Part shown: positions 11,417-26,375 of the stretch, piece after piece
How positions within the stretch are numbered: position 1 is the stretch's first letter
Layout: each line of letters begins with the position of its first letter
DNA from: Porogramme epimiltina
Lineage: Eukaryota > Basidiomycota > Agaricomycetes > Polyporales > Polyporaceae
Reading direction: 5' to 3'
DNA: 64,000 bases
Assembly (NCBI GenBank): GCA_900155495.1
Contig: FTLJ01000021.1
Span: forward strand, 24,625-88,624
Made by a program: the position numbers and the translations under genes
Notes under the pieces: model-generated
What the model was told of the DNA's origin: nothing
What the model saw: only the letters and a program-made list of their open reading frames with translations
Databases searched by the model: none

Positions 11417-12424
11417 CTGGTTCCGTTTCCGTCTAGGATCCTGAGCCGGACTGGGCTCCCTGTCGCTCTCACCACGCAGGAGGTAAGCACATTAATCTCC
11501 GTGCTTGCTTTCAAGAGGTCTAATAATCAACACTCCAAAGCAACCTTGTTGAGCTCCATAGGCCAGTTCTCCCCTATCAGATTCAAAGTTGCGGTCTAGC
11601 CGTCAGGCACAAGAGGATCCGTTTGATGATCTCGCCACCGCCTCCCGGCACTCCCTAGCACTCCGCACTTCAAGTGCGCATCGCGCCAGCCGCCCCCGGT
11701 CAGCCGCTGGTGGGGAGCTGCGCCGTCGTTACCTCCGTATCGCCATCAACCCGCGATCCATGGCGCCACCCGGAAGTTCGACGGCGAACGATTCGTGGGA
11801 GGCGGGGAGCCGGACCTCGACCAAGGTCTTGTCGCTTGGGGTAACGTAGAAGGCGGAGAGACGCATGGCGAGCTTCGTTCTGCGGAACTTCATTTTCTGG
11901 CGCGGCGATGTAACGTAATTGAAGACTTCGTCAATTAACACGCCTTCATTCTGTGTGGCATGAATAGCGAGGGAAAGCTCGTAAAGGGCGATTAAAACGT
12001 AGGGTAAACGTATGCAGAGAACCCAACAAGGCTACAAGCGTGATTGGACATCAAAGAATGATGAGCTTCGCGTCCAACGTCGCGAAGAACAATGGGTGCG
12101 GGCGCTTAAGCGTGTTTGGCCGCGCGCCCAGGCGCGTTATTTGTCCTGCTTTGCCGATCACGTGTAGCCGCGACACCGTCGAGGTTGAAATCGCGAAACG
12201 AACCGGGTCTGTCGTTGCCTTCAACCAGGCTGACACCTTCCTGTCCACCGACAGCCTCCTCCTTTCCTCATCCACCACACAGCGCGTCGGGGTCCTTTTC
12301 TTGCGGCCTTTCTCACCCTTCCTTTCGACGTTCGACCACCCCGACACACACTCTCGCTGTCACCCGACTCTTCGCAACACTTCGCAACTAGCCTTCAACG
12401 TAGATACAACTTGTTTACCAAGAG
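11417..12424. other. intergenic, 1.0 kb, with one open minus-strand segment
   Basis: This stretch holds the 3' end of the FHA/G-patch gene and the promoter of the cyclin gene. On the minus strand, 12003-11729 stays open for about 90 codons and reads, for example, IDEVFNYVTSPRQKMKF and FYVTPSDKTLVEVRLP, ending GLMAIRR. The stop overlaps a possible AG|GTAACG donor, so it could be an exon. I found no clear start, second exon or family, and do not call it a gene. The last 200 bases before 12425 are pyrimidine-rich. Confidence 0.3.
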
Positions 12425-14764
12425 ATGGCCTCCAACCTGCGCGTAAGTATCTACATCCATCCACACTTTTCCGATACTATGCTGACCACTCCGAACGCCG
12501 TGACTAGCTCCCCATGCGAAACCGAACAGGCACTCAACGTCCAAGGAACGCCGATGAAAACGCGCTAGGCAGACACGTCCGTCAGCCATCCGGCATTGCG
12601 CTCGCAGGAGCGTCCAAGATCGTCACCGGCCATGTCGTGAAGAATGGCGTCCAGCGTCCGGTCCTCACAGAGGTGACGACCGCCGCCGTTAACCGTCTGA
12701 GCAAGGTTCGTCCTATTCGATGGTTCGCGGTTCCTCTCCCCCCCTTCTGTGATTCTCCACGACCTCGTTGTCGTGGGAAGCAATGGCGGCACCGAAGTGC
12801 AGTAGTGCTTCCGTGGCAAGCCCAGTCGTCGTCCACGTCCCCGGCGATCGTCCACCTGTGGCTGAGGCGCGACCCTGGGCGCTAGTCGCGTCGGCGCGAC
12901 TGAACTTGCTTCAACGCGTGATCGCGTACGCGGGGGTTGTCGTCATTGACTCCGCTCGTGCGGAGCTGCCCTAAAGTTCATCCACGGATGTCTTGCATGA
13001 TGATCGCTGTGTCTTGCGTACCTGGTCTGGCTTGTTGAAGAAGGCCTGTATGTCGATCCGTATCACAACCACATACGCGCTCTAGCGCCGCCCCGGCTCC
13101 TGTTCGGTTTATGAGCGTCAACTTTGAGCAAACGCGTCGCTGGCTCGGAACATTGGTTTCATCTTGACCTCCCTGAATGCGCGATGGACGTGTTTGCTCA
13201 CCTTGATCTCCTTGGATAGGACGGTAGCGGTAAACTATCCGGCAAGGAGAAGGAGACTGTTGAGACTGGTCTCAAACGCAGTCGTTCCGCCTCCCTCGCC
13301 GCCGCCACGGGTCCACAACGTGTTCCCCTCGGTCCCGGTAAGGTTCCCGCCATCGCAACCGCTTCCCAAGTCCAGGCCCGTGTTCCATCTGCCCGCGTAT
13401 ACCGCCCTCAGGTCCCCGTCCCCTCATCTCGTCGTATCCCCGTCGCGCAAGACCCTCCTGTTCCCCAGGTCGTCGTCCATGATGTTGTCGCTGACGAAGA
13501 CGACATGGATGTTGAGGACCATGCTGCTATCGACGCCGTGGAGCAGTACATCGTAGATGAGGCAGAGTTTACCGAGTTCAGCGATCGTGAAGACCTTCCT
13601 GCCGACGAAGACGAGGGTGCCCAAAGTGAGGACGAGGAACCTTTGACGAAGCGCCAGAGAATCTGGCCTGAGGTCTCAACCGCGAAGGCCCAGCGCTATC
13701 GGCGCGAATTTGACACCATTAAGGAGCACTTCCACGATGAGGTCGACGAGTTCGACACGACAATGGTCTCGGAGTACGCGGAGGACATATTTGAATATAT
13801 GCAGGAACTGGAGGTGCGTGACGCGATTGATTTGCTCCTTGGCGCCTCTCATGTTAGATGCAGGAGGACGTCATGCCCAACGCGGACTACATGGAGGGTC
13901 AGACTGAGATCAACTGGCAAATGCGGCAAACCCTGGTCGACTGGTTGCTCCAGGTACACTTGCGCTACCACCTGCTCCCTGAAACGCTCTGGATCGCCGT
14001 CAACATCGTCGACCGCTTCTTGACAAAACGCGTCGTTTCCTTGATGAAACTCCAGCTCGTTGGTGTCGCCGCCATGTTCATTGCGGCGAAGTACGAGGAA
14101 ATTCTCGCGCCTTCTGTCGACGAGTTTGTTTCCATGACTGGGCAGGGTTACAGCAGAGACGAGATCCTCAAGGGCGAGCGTATCATGCTCCAGACGCTCG
14201 ACTTCAAGGTCAGCCATTACTGCTCGCCATACAGCTGGATGCGGAAAATCAGCAAAGCGGACGATTACGACATCCAAACGCGCACACTGAGCAAGTTCCT
14301 CACTGAGGTGACGCTTCTCGACCACCGCTTCTTGCGTGTGAAGCCGAGCATGGTCGCGGCGATCGGGATGTACACGGCAAGGAGAATGTTGGGCGGCGAC
14401 TGGGTACGTCTCCGTTTCCTCTCAGGCTCTATATACTGCGTGCAACGCGGTGGCCACGCTGCCATCAAGCTTTTTGTCCACCCCTTTCGCCGCAGTGCTT
14501 CTTAGTGCCCACGTGATGTGACGTTGAGCTGACGCTTACCTTTTCCAGAACGAGGCGTTTGTCTACTACTCGGGCTTCACGGAAGAGCACCTCATGACGG
14601 GGCACCGATTCCTCGTCGAGAAGCTCAGCGAACATGGCTTCACTGAGCAGCACGTCTGCAAGAAGTACGCGACGAAGAAGTTCCTCAAGGCATCGCTCTA
14701 CGCCGTCGAGTGGGCGCAACTCCATCTGCAAGAGGTCGTCAGTGAAGAGATGACAGTCGAGTAA
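12425..14764 (+). CDS. B-type mitotic cyclin
   Basis: This is a G2/M cyclin that activates the Cdk1 kinase. Exon 1 is MASNLR (12425-12442). Exon 2 (about 12510-12705) contains RPVLTEVTT, a destruction-box-like motif. A 514-base intron (12706-13219) follows, very long for this window. Exon 3 is a Pro/Ser-rich then acidic region ending in AEDIFEYMQELE. The cyclin box opens with MRQTLVDWLLQVHLRYHLL, a variant of the MRAILVDWL signature, and continues with FIAAKYEEILAPSVDEFV. The C-terminal cyclin fold runs over LTEVTLLDHRFLRVKPS and a last exon from about 14550 to TAA at 14764. Destruction at the end of mitosis through the anaphase-promoting complex is expected from the box. B-type rather than A-type is judged from the cyclin box and the single, compact form typical of fungi. 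Confidence 0.92.
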
Positions 14765-16605
14765 TCGGCTTGTCTCAGCTCTCTGCACTCCACGGACTCG
14801 TATATGCAGCATATGCCCATGTTGTATGCTTCCTCGCACGCCGACGCCTTGCATCAGTACTCTTCGCCATCTCCGGTAGTAATCGCCTCATTGTCCATGC
14901 CCATCACATCCCCCTGCACTACGCACCCGACATGATCTAGCTCGATCTCTGGTCTCATCTCCTACTTCATTTTACCGCCCTTGCATCTCATCATCAGCAT
15001 CCCCCACAAGTGTTTGTTTATTATCACTATCATCACCGTCCACTGCCTACACCTCTTGTTCGTCCCTTGGCATGTCATCGTTATGTTTGTCATTCAGCTG
15101 CTCTCCCCCGCTATCGGTTCGATCCCCCACGCCCTACCGCACGCCCAGCCATGACGGACACGCGCCCTATGCCTGGTGCCTTCCCCGCGTCAACTCTCCT
15201 CCATCGTCTCACGTCTTCCCTCTCAATCTCTCGGCCTCCTTCGTTTTGTCACGAGTCTCTCCGTCTTGTACGCCGCACACGTACCGGGTGCCCACCAATC
15301 ACAAGTACACTTCGCGCCCTCCACACCCTCGTTTGACTCTGGATTGCGTATTCACCCTTCATCGGACACGTACGCCTCTCATGACCTGCTCCGTGCACTA
15401 TGCTTCCCACTCTCTCGTCTCTTCAGCCAGCCTCTTCGGCGCCATCGCCATCCTTGGATCGTTCGCTGTACCATAGGTTAATCACTTTGATCCGCTTTCC
15501 TTCCTCCCCACGTCGTCGCTGTCGTTTTCCTTCGTCTCTTGCATGCTCGACATGGACTGCGCCTTCACTCCTTTTGCTATACGCGCTGTCGGTCGGGTAC
15601 GAGTCCCCAGCTCACCTGCACTACTGTTTTATTACTATCAGTATTACTGGCGTCTTCTCTTCCTATCCTCCCCATCTATCACACTCTGCTTCTCCATCTC
15701 GAGCGACCCTTTCGGGCGCTCGGGCTCATATTTTCCCTCTAAGGGTACACACGCTTGCGCGCACCGCGCGGTTTTAACTTTTAACCTTAAGCTCCCTTAC
15801 TTTTCACCCCTCCCCCAAAAGCAACAAAGCACTCTTTTCGGCGGCTGTCTAGACTTGTGCTCGTTTGCGAATTGGCCCCTTTTGTAGACGTTCGGTGCGC
15901 GTCCGCGCTGGACGTGCGCTGTCGATCATATTTATAGTGAAACGTGCTTGCTCATGGGCAGCTTCCTTTCCCTATTTTTGCGTTCGAGCGACGTGCGCCT
16001 CGCTGCCTGGTTGGTGTCTCAGTTGACGGCCTGTGTGCGCTGCGGACGACGAGAAGGGCGGATATTTGTATAGTGAGGATCCGGCGCGGGTCGCAGGAAT
16101 CGCAGAACGGGGTCTTGAGGTGATGGATGATAGCTTCTCTGATATCATTGGCATTATTGTTCGGGTCAATGCTGGCTGGTCTCCAAACTCTTATACTAAA
16201 GAGAAAGCGGCCTCGAACGAGGGCTGCTTTGGTAGGGCGCTGAGGGCTGCCCACCGTAGCTGGTGGCGTTGAGTACGGGGCCTGGCACAGTCATGACGGT
16301 GTGGGATCAGCGGAAAATCATATGTCGAGGGACGATCGGGGACGGCGCTCGACATTCACATGGGCGGGGATTGGACATCGCGACGGGCCGGTGACGACAC
16401 ACGGCGCGACACGCGGTGGCAGCCCAACGGTGGCGGAGTCCGCCCGCTGGGCTTTCCCCACATCAACGCCAATATTCATCCTGCGCCTTCCTCGACGCCC
16501 CACCCGTGATATCTGCCCCCGCGCGCATTAAAGGACGCCCCCGCGCCGCGCGCTCCACCCCCACATCTTCTCTGTTTCTCTCGTCGTACCCCGCACGCCC
16601 CCGAC
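14765..16605. other. intergenic, 1.8 kb, strongly pyrimidine-biased
   Basis: From about 15010 to 15770 the plus strand is dominated by C and T, with few G or A, giving long open plus-strand frames of Ser/Pro/Leu/His without any domain. This is base-composition bias and not coding. It probably includes the cyclin 3' UTR. The part from 16260 to 16605 contains the promoter of the downstream dehydrogenase gene. I see no RNA gene or mobile element. Confidence 0.4.
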
Positions 16606-18838
16606 ATGGCCACCAAGGAAATGAAGCGGTTCACGCGCGAGGAGGTCGCGGCGGTATGTTTTACGTTCCATTTCCGGGCCGCTGCCCCAAACTCACGCCG
16701 CGCCTCCGTGCCAGCACAACACAGAGCAGAGCTTGGTGCGTGTCCTGTTTTCGCGCGTTGCGCCCCTCGTGTCCTGACGTTTGCGTTTACGTTCCAGTGG
16801 ATCGTCATCGACTCGAAGGTGTATGATGTAACGCGCTTCCGTAACCTCCACCCGGGCGGCGCGTCCGTCTTCATGGACGAGGGCACTCGTAAGTGCTTCT
16901 TCTGGTATTCGCCCCCACCTCCCCCCACCTCTTTCTATTCCGCGGTCCGGCTCACACGGTGCGCGATGCATAGCCGGCCAGGATGCGACCGAAGCCTTCT
17001 TCGGCCTCCACCGGCACGAGGTCCTAGAGAGGCCCCAGTTCGCCCGCTTGCAAATCGGCGTCATAGACGGAGAGGAGCCGCAAATCGAGGGCGGGCGGAT
17101 GCCCGGGAAGATCAGCCAGGTCCCGTACGCGGAGCCGTCATGGCTCGCGGAGGGGTACTACAGCCCGTACTACAAAGAGGTGCGTGTGCCGCTGCGTGCT
17201 CGCTGGGGAGGGCGGAGGGGCTCACGGCGTGCACGCGCGACAGAGCCATCGGAGGCTGCAGAAGGCGGTGCGCGAGTTCGTGGACAACATCATCTTCCCT
17301 GATGCCCAGCTGCACGAGGCCGACGGGAAGCGGCCGTCCCAGAGCGTCCTGGACCAGATGGCGTGAGTCTGCTCGAAGTGTTTCATGCGCGCGACGAAGG
17401 CTGATGCGCTGCGCAGGGAGGTCAATATGCATGCCATGCGCATGGGCCCCGGGAAACACTTGAAGGGGCTCACGCTGATGAACGGCATCATCACCCCAGA
17501 GGAGGTCGGTCTTCTCGTCCCCGGTTGAACCTCTCCTTGACGTCTGACGTCGGGCCGCCAGTTTGACTACTTCCACGAACTCATCATCACGCAAGAACTC
17601 TCCCGCTGTGGCGCGCGTGGGTACGGCGACGGTCTTTTGTCGGGATGCGTCATCGGCCTGCCACCGGTCCTGAACTTTGGATCGCCAGAGCTCAAGGCGC
17701 GCATCGTGCCGGAGGTGCTCAGCGGGAAGAAGTTTATATGTCTGGCCGTCTCAGAGGCGTATGCCGGTAGTGATGTCTTTGGCCTCCAAACAACCGCGAC
17801 CAAGACGGAAGATGGAAAACACTGGATCATTACGGGAACGAAGAAGTGGATCACCAACGGAACGTGAGTCGGTTTCTCCACTCTCATCGAAGACTTGCAC
17901 TGACTATATCTTTAGCTTCTCCGACTAGTATGTCCTCCCATCACCCACCTGGCAACCGGTGGTCTGACTGTACTATCCTAGCTTCACCGTCGGCTGCAAG
18001 ACGGAGGACGGGTTCACCGTCATCCTGGTAGAGCGCGGCGAGGGCGTCGAAACGCGGCAGATTAAGACTGCCTACTCGTCTGCAGCTGGTACCGCATACA
18101 TCACCTTCGACAAGGTCAAGGTCCCCGTCGAGAACACGCTCGGGGAGGAGGGTGGTGGCATCTTCGTCATGCTCAGCAACTTCAACCACGAGCGCTGGGT
18201 ACTCTGTTGCACGTCTGCCCGTGCGCAGAGGCTCGTCGTCGAGGAGTGCATGAAGTACGCCTCCTCCTTATGCACGTTATGTCCCGTGCTGACATCGTCT
18301 TGTCAGGTGGGTGAACCAACGCAAGGCGTTCGGCCGCCCGCTGCACTCGCTCGCTGTGATCCGGAGCAAGCTCGCGAACATGATCTCGCGCTCGGAGAGC
18401 GTGCACAACTGGCTTGAGAGCATCACGTACCAAATGTGCAACATGGTCAGTCTCGAACCCAAACAATACCTTCGAGGAGACCGCAGCTGACTTGTTGCAC
18501 CATCTTTTCTACAGTCGTATAAGGAACAGGCGTCGAAGCTTGCGGGACAGATCGCGTTCCTCAAGACGTACAGCACGCGGTGCGGACAAGCAACTGCGGC
18601 TGACGCAGTACAACTGTTCGGCGGGCGCGGGATCACGCAGAGCGGTATGGGCCAGTTCATCGAGCACGTACGTGATCTTTCCTACTCGAAATGGTATTTT
18701 GTCTGCTCACGTTGGACCTGCCCATAGTATTACCGCACTGTCACGTTCGATGCGTTGCTCGGTGGTGCGGAGGATGTGCTGGCCGACCTTGGTGTCCGGC
18801 AAGCAGTGCGCGGTATGCCTGCCAATTCCCGGTTGTGA
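16606..18838 (+). CDS. cytochrome b5-acyl-CoA dehydrogenase fusion, copy 1
   Basis: The protein joins an N-terminal cytochrome b5 haem domain to an acyl-CoA dehydrogenase. The start MATKEMKRFTREEVAA is followed by WIVIDSKVYDV and NLHPGGASVF; HPGG carries the first haem ligand. FFGLHRHEV supplies the second. The dehydrogenase part begins near YAEPSWLAEGYYSPYY. It has the FAD-contacting LAVSEAYAGSDV, the WIITGTKKWITNGT strand, NFNHERW, RKAFGRPLHSLAVI and QLFGGRGITQSGMG. It ends MPANSRL at 18838. At least nine introns are inferred. The glutamate in NFNHERW lies where isovaleryl- and long-chain-type enzymes keep the catalytic base. The medium-chain-type site near the C-terminus reads ALLGGAEDV and has no glutamate. 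The enzyme should oxidise an acyl-CoA, with electrons possibly passed to the fused haem. Substrate and location are unknown. A close paralogue lies at 59492-61791. Confidence 0.9.
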
Positions 18839-19284
18839 GCAGGTTCAACTATTTTTGTCTGTTATACCATGCCACTTTTGTATCGTTATTACATGTCTTT
18901 TTTGAACACTCTGCTCTGGGATATGTTCGGACCGTTACACAACCGTAGAAGTTTTTGTACCTCTGCTATCTCTGCCCCTGACTTTGTAATCCTTCACATC
19001 CCACAACCGGTTCTGCTGCCCGCATGAGGTCCTGCTTGTGCCCTTGTAAGTTGTGGTGCGGCGCAAGTCCCGTCCGTGTCGCAACATCTATCTCCTTCGT
19101 AGAGGCACGTGATGGATCCTAGCAAGACGTCATCAACGTCCTCTGTGCATGACCTCACTTAGTAACTCACACACAGCCCAAGGTGACTGAGCCATGGATT
19201 CCGTCATGCGCAACTCTTGCTCTCTTCAAGCTTCTCTTCTGCCAGCTGCGACTAGACCGTAGCTCAGTCTTCCCCACCGTTCGT
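18839..19284. other. intergenic, 0.45 kb
   Basis: This stretch lies between two plus-strand genes. It holds the 3' UTR of the dehydrogenase and the promoter of the SelO gene. An in-frame ATG at 19183 would extend SelO by 34 residues. Nothing else is seen. Confidence 0.4.
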
Positions 19285-22049
<2,765 letters not shown>

Positions 22050-22229
22050 TTGTCGGGCAATGCTTTCGGGGGTAGACTTGAGATACCAAAATTGGCGACG
22101 CCTGCATTTATCAAGGCGGATGTCCATGTAAAGAAAGTGAATTTCCGCGGTGCACGTCCACGCGCGCGCATTGTAAAGTACAGTAGCTTTTTCCGCTCCA
22201 ACTTATACAATCCATCCAGGCCCCCATCT

Positions 22230-23984
22230 CTACGTTGCGCTGCCGAAAATTTGGTACCGCCGGCAAATGCTGGGACCAACCTCATCGTACTGCGCCTTGG
22301 TGTGGCAGAACGAGTAGAACTCGGGCTAAGGACAATGAATGAGGATACACCATTAACGAGAAGGGGCGGGGGACCTACCAGCGAAGCCATGAGAGAACCA
22401 CCGAACCACACAGCATAACTAAGGTAGAGAGTGAGATCGCTAATCGAGAATAGTGGTACCATGAGACGCACCGTTGACGCTTGTGCGAGATGACCTCAAC
22501 ATCAACGCCGGATGACTGGTCGAGAGTATTAGTCAACTACGATTATAATGAAGCCGATGCCATACCCGTAGCTGACTCCCGCTTGCCGCTGCGCTTGCAT
22601 CAAGACGGCGATCGACAAGCTGCTTCAGGTCACGCTTGAGGCGCTGTCCGAAGTGCTGGAACATCGTAGAGCCTCCGGAGAGAACGATATTCTGTGCAGA
22701 GGGGGGGGGCAGTGAGCGCGTGCCACGCTTAAGGGGAACAATTAGACTTGAAACCGACCTTGTAGAGCCCTCTACGGACATCAATAGGGGACTGTTGAAT
22801 GACACCGTCGACGATCTCGGGGAGGGGAGTGAGGAAGTCTGACGAGTAGATTTCTGGGTTGAAGAATATCTCAGGGGCAAGGAAGCGTTCGTAGCCAACG
22901 TCAATTTCGTATTTCTATCGCTAATAGTGAGCATGACACAACGGGGAGGAGATAAGAGACTGTAGACATACCCGTCCAGTTACGGTGTGCTCGCCCTCGT
23001 ATCGTGCAAAGTACTTGTACGGCTCCTGGTCGTACTTCCTGAACTCCTTCACGATATCCTGGCAGACATAACTGTACTGCTCCTTGACCTTCCCCGCAAC
23101 CTTCAGCTGGTCCTCGGGCGGGACATTCGTCATCTCACCACGCTCCCGCATCAGGTTGAGCACAAACTGGGTAATGTCGCGGCCAGCGATGGGGATGTGC
23201 TTGATCGCGCTGCCGATGACGTACCCCTCCGCACAGGGAATGACGTGAGTAACACCATCACCAGAGTCGATGACTGTGCCAGTAAGCGTGCGGTCGGTGA
23301 CACGGTTTGAAGACCAGGAGGCGGCGAGAGCGAGCACAGCTTGGACAGCAATGTAGAGACCCTTGATATTGAACGACTCGAAGAAGATTTCGGCCGTCTG
23401 CTCGCGGTTCTCGGGAGCGTTGAGAGGGGGTTCGGTCTACAAGTAGTTGTAGATCGCAGGGCATCAGATACCTGCTGCGCGCGCAGGTAGCGAGTGGGGT
23501 AGACGTACCAGGAGGAAGTAGTGGTCTTCTGGCTCTGCACGAAGATATTTGAAGATCGTCTGCTCCCAGTACCTCTCCATATAGTCCCAGTTATCGATCT
23601 GACCGTGGCGGATAGGGTAGTTTATGCCATAGCCAGGTGTTTGAGCATTGGCAAGAGCCTCATCTCCGATAAAGAAGTCAAGGTCTTCGACGCCGCGCTT
23701 GGTTGCGAGATGTCCTGGCTTGGAGGGTATAGCGGGGCCGGGGCGACTCGATTGAGCGGCAGGTCCACGTGTGGCGATGGCAGTTGGAAACACACTACAA
23801 GAGAATTGGACATATCCAGCTACAAGGGGCAGGAGAGTAACTCACAATGATGGGTCAGAATTGCCGGCGAACCTAACGATAGTGGTCAGTAAGATATAGG
23901 TTTACCAGCATGGGCTCGTACCACTCACCCAACCTTTGAGTACCCCGTGCCGTTGTCACAGATGATGGGGGCAAGGAGAGACAT
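22230..23984 (-). CDS. ARP3: actin-related protein 3, Arp2/3 complex subunit
   Basis: ARP3 is one of the two actin-like subunits of the Arp2/3 complex, which nucleates branched actin filaments at cortical patches and endocytic sites. The start at 23984 gives [19 protein letters not shown], the first nucleotide-binding loop. Later exons read [108 protein letters not shown] and [12 protein letters not shown]. The protein ends [13 protein letters not shown] at 22230. [16 protein letters not shown] and the [10 protein letters not shown] segment identify it as Arp3 and not conventional actin. The intron-rich first 150 bases of coding sequence (tiny exon FAGNSDPS) are easy to miss. All nucleotide-binding loops are intact. 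Confidence 0.95.
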
Positions 23985-24435
23985 CGTTGGATAGAGCGCA
24001 GCTCAGCCGCGCGACTGTACATGATGCCGTGCAGCGGTCAAGTCACGTGTCACACCGGTGGGTCAGTCGTAGACTTGTAGTAGCCTAGTTACTTTGATAC
24101 ATGCGAGCAGAATCTTGCTGCAGTCATTCGACTTCGAGAAAACGATCCCACGGGCAAAGGAAGCACTAACATAGTGGACGGCCAACTTTAAGGTTGTAGT
24201 ACTGTACTGTGTAGTATACCGAGTTGGCAAGACATGGAACCAGGGCTTCCGTCTTACCAGCCAACGTTCGTAAACTATCAGACGATGTCTGGCGCATAAA
24301 ATCCACTCGAAGCACAATGATTCACCTAATAGTCCTCAGCCATAACATTCCTTGCAGACTGAGAACATAACCTGAGCAAGAAATGACTAAGATCACATCG
24401 TCGATAGCAAATAACCATTGCAGGGTCATGTTATG
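23985..24435. other. intergenic, 0.45 kb, AT-richer
   Basis: This stretch lies between the ARP3 start and the ATG17 stop, both on the minus strand. It holds the ARP3 promoter. It is richer in A and T than the flanking genes. An 84-codon minus-strand frame (24317-24063) has no domain and is taken as chance. Confidence 0.4.
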
Positions 24436-26375
24436 TTACAAACTCTGGCTAGTAGCAAGCCCTACCGGGGAAACTTCTGCCCCACTGGTACGTTGTTTAG
24501 CCTACCCACATCAGCTTGAAAACAACAAGTTGTAGTAACGGTGGGGTACTCACAATCTGTATCACGTCGTTCTCGATCACGGGCAGCGTCTCGAGCGGCT
24601 CGTTGTTTGATGTAGAAATCGACCAACGGTTAGGCGGGTTCTCAACGTAAAGGCAGAAGTCTTCGGGTATGTACAGGGCGTGTTCCGCCTGGAATTCTGC
24701 TCTTAGAACTCGCTCCTCTAAAGTAGCATTAGCACCATCACCGAGACAGTAGGTATGTGTTAGGCCCACAAACCTTCGGTCATGGCGTCCAACTGTGCGG
24801 TCATCGTTGCCACGATGTGCTGGGCCGCCTCACGGTATTGCCGTCGTCGAGCTAACTCTAGAACAAGTTTGTTGTATGCATACTGATAAGATGTATACTT
24901 ATGGTGTAGTTCCTCGAGTGGCTGCAACTGAGCGTGCAGGAAGGCCAAGTGGTCGATGCTCTCGTTCTGTGCACCTGGTGAGTGAGCCGCACCATTGGGT
25001 ACGCCAAGAGACGGACCTCTGCCACCTGTTGGCGATCAAGCATTTCTGTCATGATATCACCAAGCTCATCTAGGTCTGTGATGGTATTTTGGTGAACCTC
25101 TAGGTGTGCTTGTGCGATCGCCTTGGCTGTTAACAACTCTTCGCTACATTCGGATACCCCCTAGTAAGTCGAATGCTGGAGGCGCGTTCATGGCATAGGG
25201 CGTACTGTAATCTCGATATGGATTCTATCCCAGCCTCAAGCTCCGAAATAATCACCGGCAGTGTCGCTGTATCCTCATTCATTCCTATAAGCAGCGTAAG
25301 CCTCTAATACACGACTAGCGGGACGCCACGCCGCCTACCTTGTATATCTTCTTCTCCGAACTCCTCACCAGCCTCGAAATCGTGTAAAGCATTGCTCATG
25401 TTATCATAATGATGAGCTAGCGACTCTAATCGCTCCGCCATGTCAACGGATGCCTTCTCCTGAGACAAGAATATATCAGGGAAAGATGGGAGTGGAACAC
25501 CTGCAGGAACCGAAGCTTTGATATTATCAATTGTTTTCGACAACGACTCGGGGTAGTCAGAGGTGTTCGCAATGATATCCTGTCGGAAATTGTCACGCGC
25601 ACAACCGCGACGGTGGAGGGAAATAACTCACATCGAGCTCTTGTCTATCCTTCTCGATCGTGTCCAACAGGTCCTCAATGGCCCGCTCATCCACAAAATC
25701 TCGCAAAGTCTTCCACCTGCTCTGGTCCGCCTTCTTGTCTTGTCTCCTGGCGAGAGGTGAACGGTTCCGTATTGTGTCCGTTGGACTGAGGCGCGGACTG
25801 GGGCTCAGCCGCGGCGGCCCAAAGGGCGTAGTATCGTCATCAGGATGGTGGTCTCCCTCGTCGTCAGAGTTGTGTTGACTTCCAAATGGCGAGGAGTCTG
25901 AGGAGAGCGAGTGGAAATCGGGGGGCACGGTCTGGGTTCCAAGGGACTCGAGCACAGCGTCGAGCGCGTCGGTGCGCTGGTTGCGAATGCTGTCCCAATC
26001 CTAACTGGGTGTACGCATAGAGAATTACAGGTACAGGGGCTACAGGCATACCTCAATCTGTCGCCCAAGTTCAGACCGTTTCTGTTCGATGCTCTTCGCA
26101 ACTTGCGCCGCAAGCTGTGGGCAACGGATTGTCAACAGCCATGCTCATTGCTTAGCACGTAGATCACGCACCTTGAGTTGGTCCAAGACAGCCTCCGACA
26201 TCCATCTGACTTGGGCATCCAACGCAAGTACATCTACGGTAACTTGAGCAGAGGCTGCAGAGAGCTCGCTTGCCCGAGTGCAAAGGTGTTGGCCCTGCTG
26301 CAATGCCTTCTTCGCTTGAAGAGCTAGGGCCACGATATGTGGCTGCTCTGAGTCTATAACAGGTGATTGAGACAT
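24436..26375 (-). CDS. ATG17: autophagy-related protein 17 (Atg1 complex scaffold)
   Basis: Atg17 is a long helical scaffold of the Atg1 kinase complex and marks the site of autophagosome formation. The start at 26375 gives MSQSPVIDSEQPHIVALALQ, then AKKALQQGQHLCTRASELS, the family's N-terminal helix. The following exons are nearly all helical: ALDAQVRWMSEAVLDQL, RSELGRQIEDWDSIRN, a disordered Ser/Asp/Pro insert with PPRLSPSPRLSPTDT, VDERAIEDLLDTIEKDRQEL, FLSQEKASVDMAERLESLA, ITDLDELGDIMTEMLDRQQ and QPLEELHHKYTSYQYAYNKL. Near the end comes YIPEDFCLYVENPPNRW, which matches the Pro-Glu-Asp motif conserved at the Atg17 C-terminus. About ten introns are inferred. The final exon is less certain: an intron after VIENDVIQI gives a stop at 24436, while reading through would end at 24497. 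Atg17-type proteins diverge strongly, and Atg11-like relatives share some of these features. Confidence 0.82.

Noticed and set aside
12990..13175. A box C-like ATGATGA and a later CTGA in the long cyclin intron, as a possible C/D snoRNA
   Set aside because: The spacing is about 165 bases, the flanking ends do not form a good stem, and both motifs are short enough to occur by chance.
16033..16272. A 79-codon plus-strand frame upstream of the first dehydrogenase fusion
   Set aside because: There is no domain, no splice context and no match to a known small protein.
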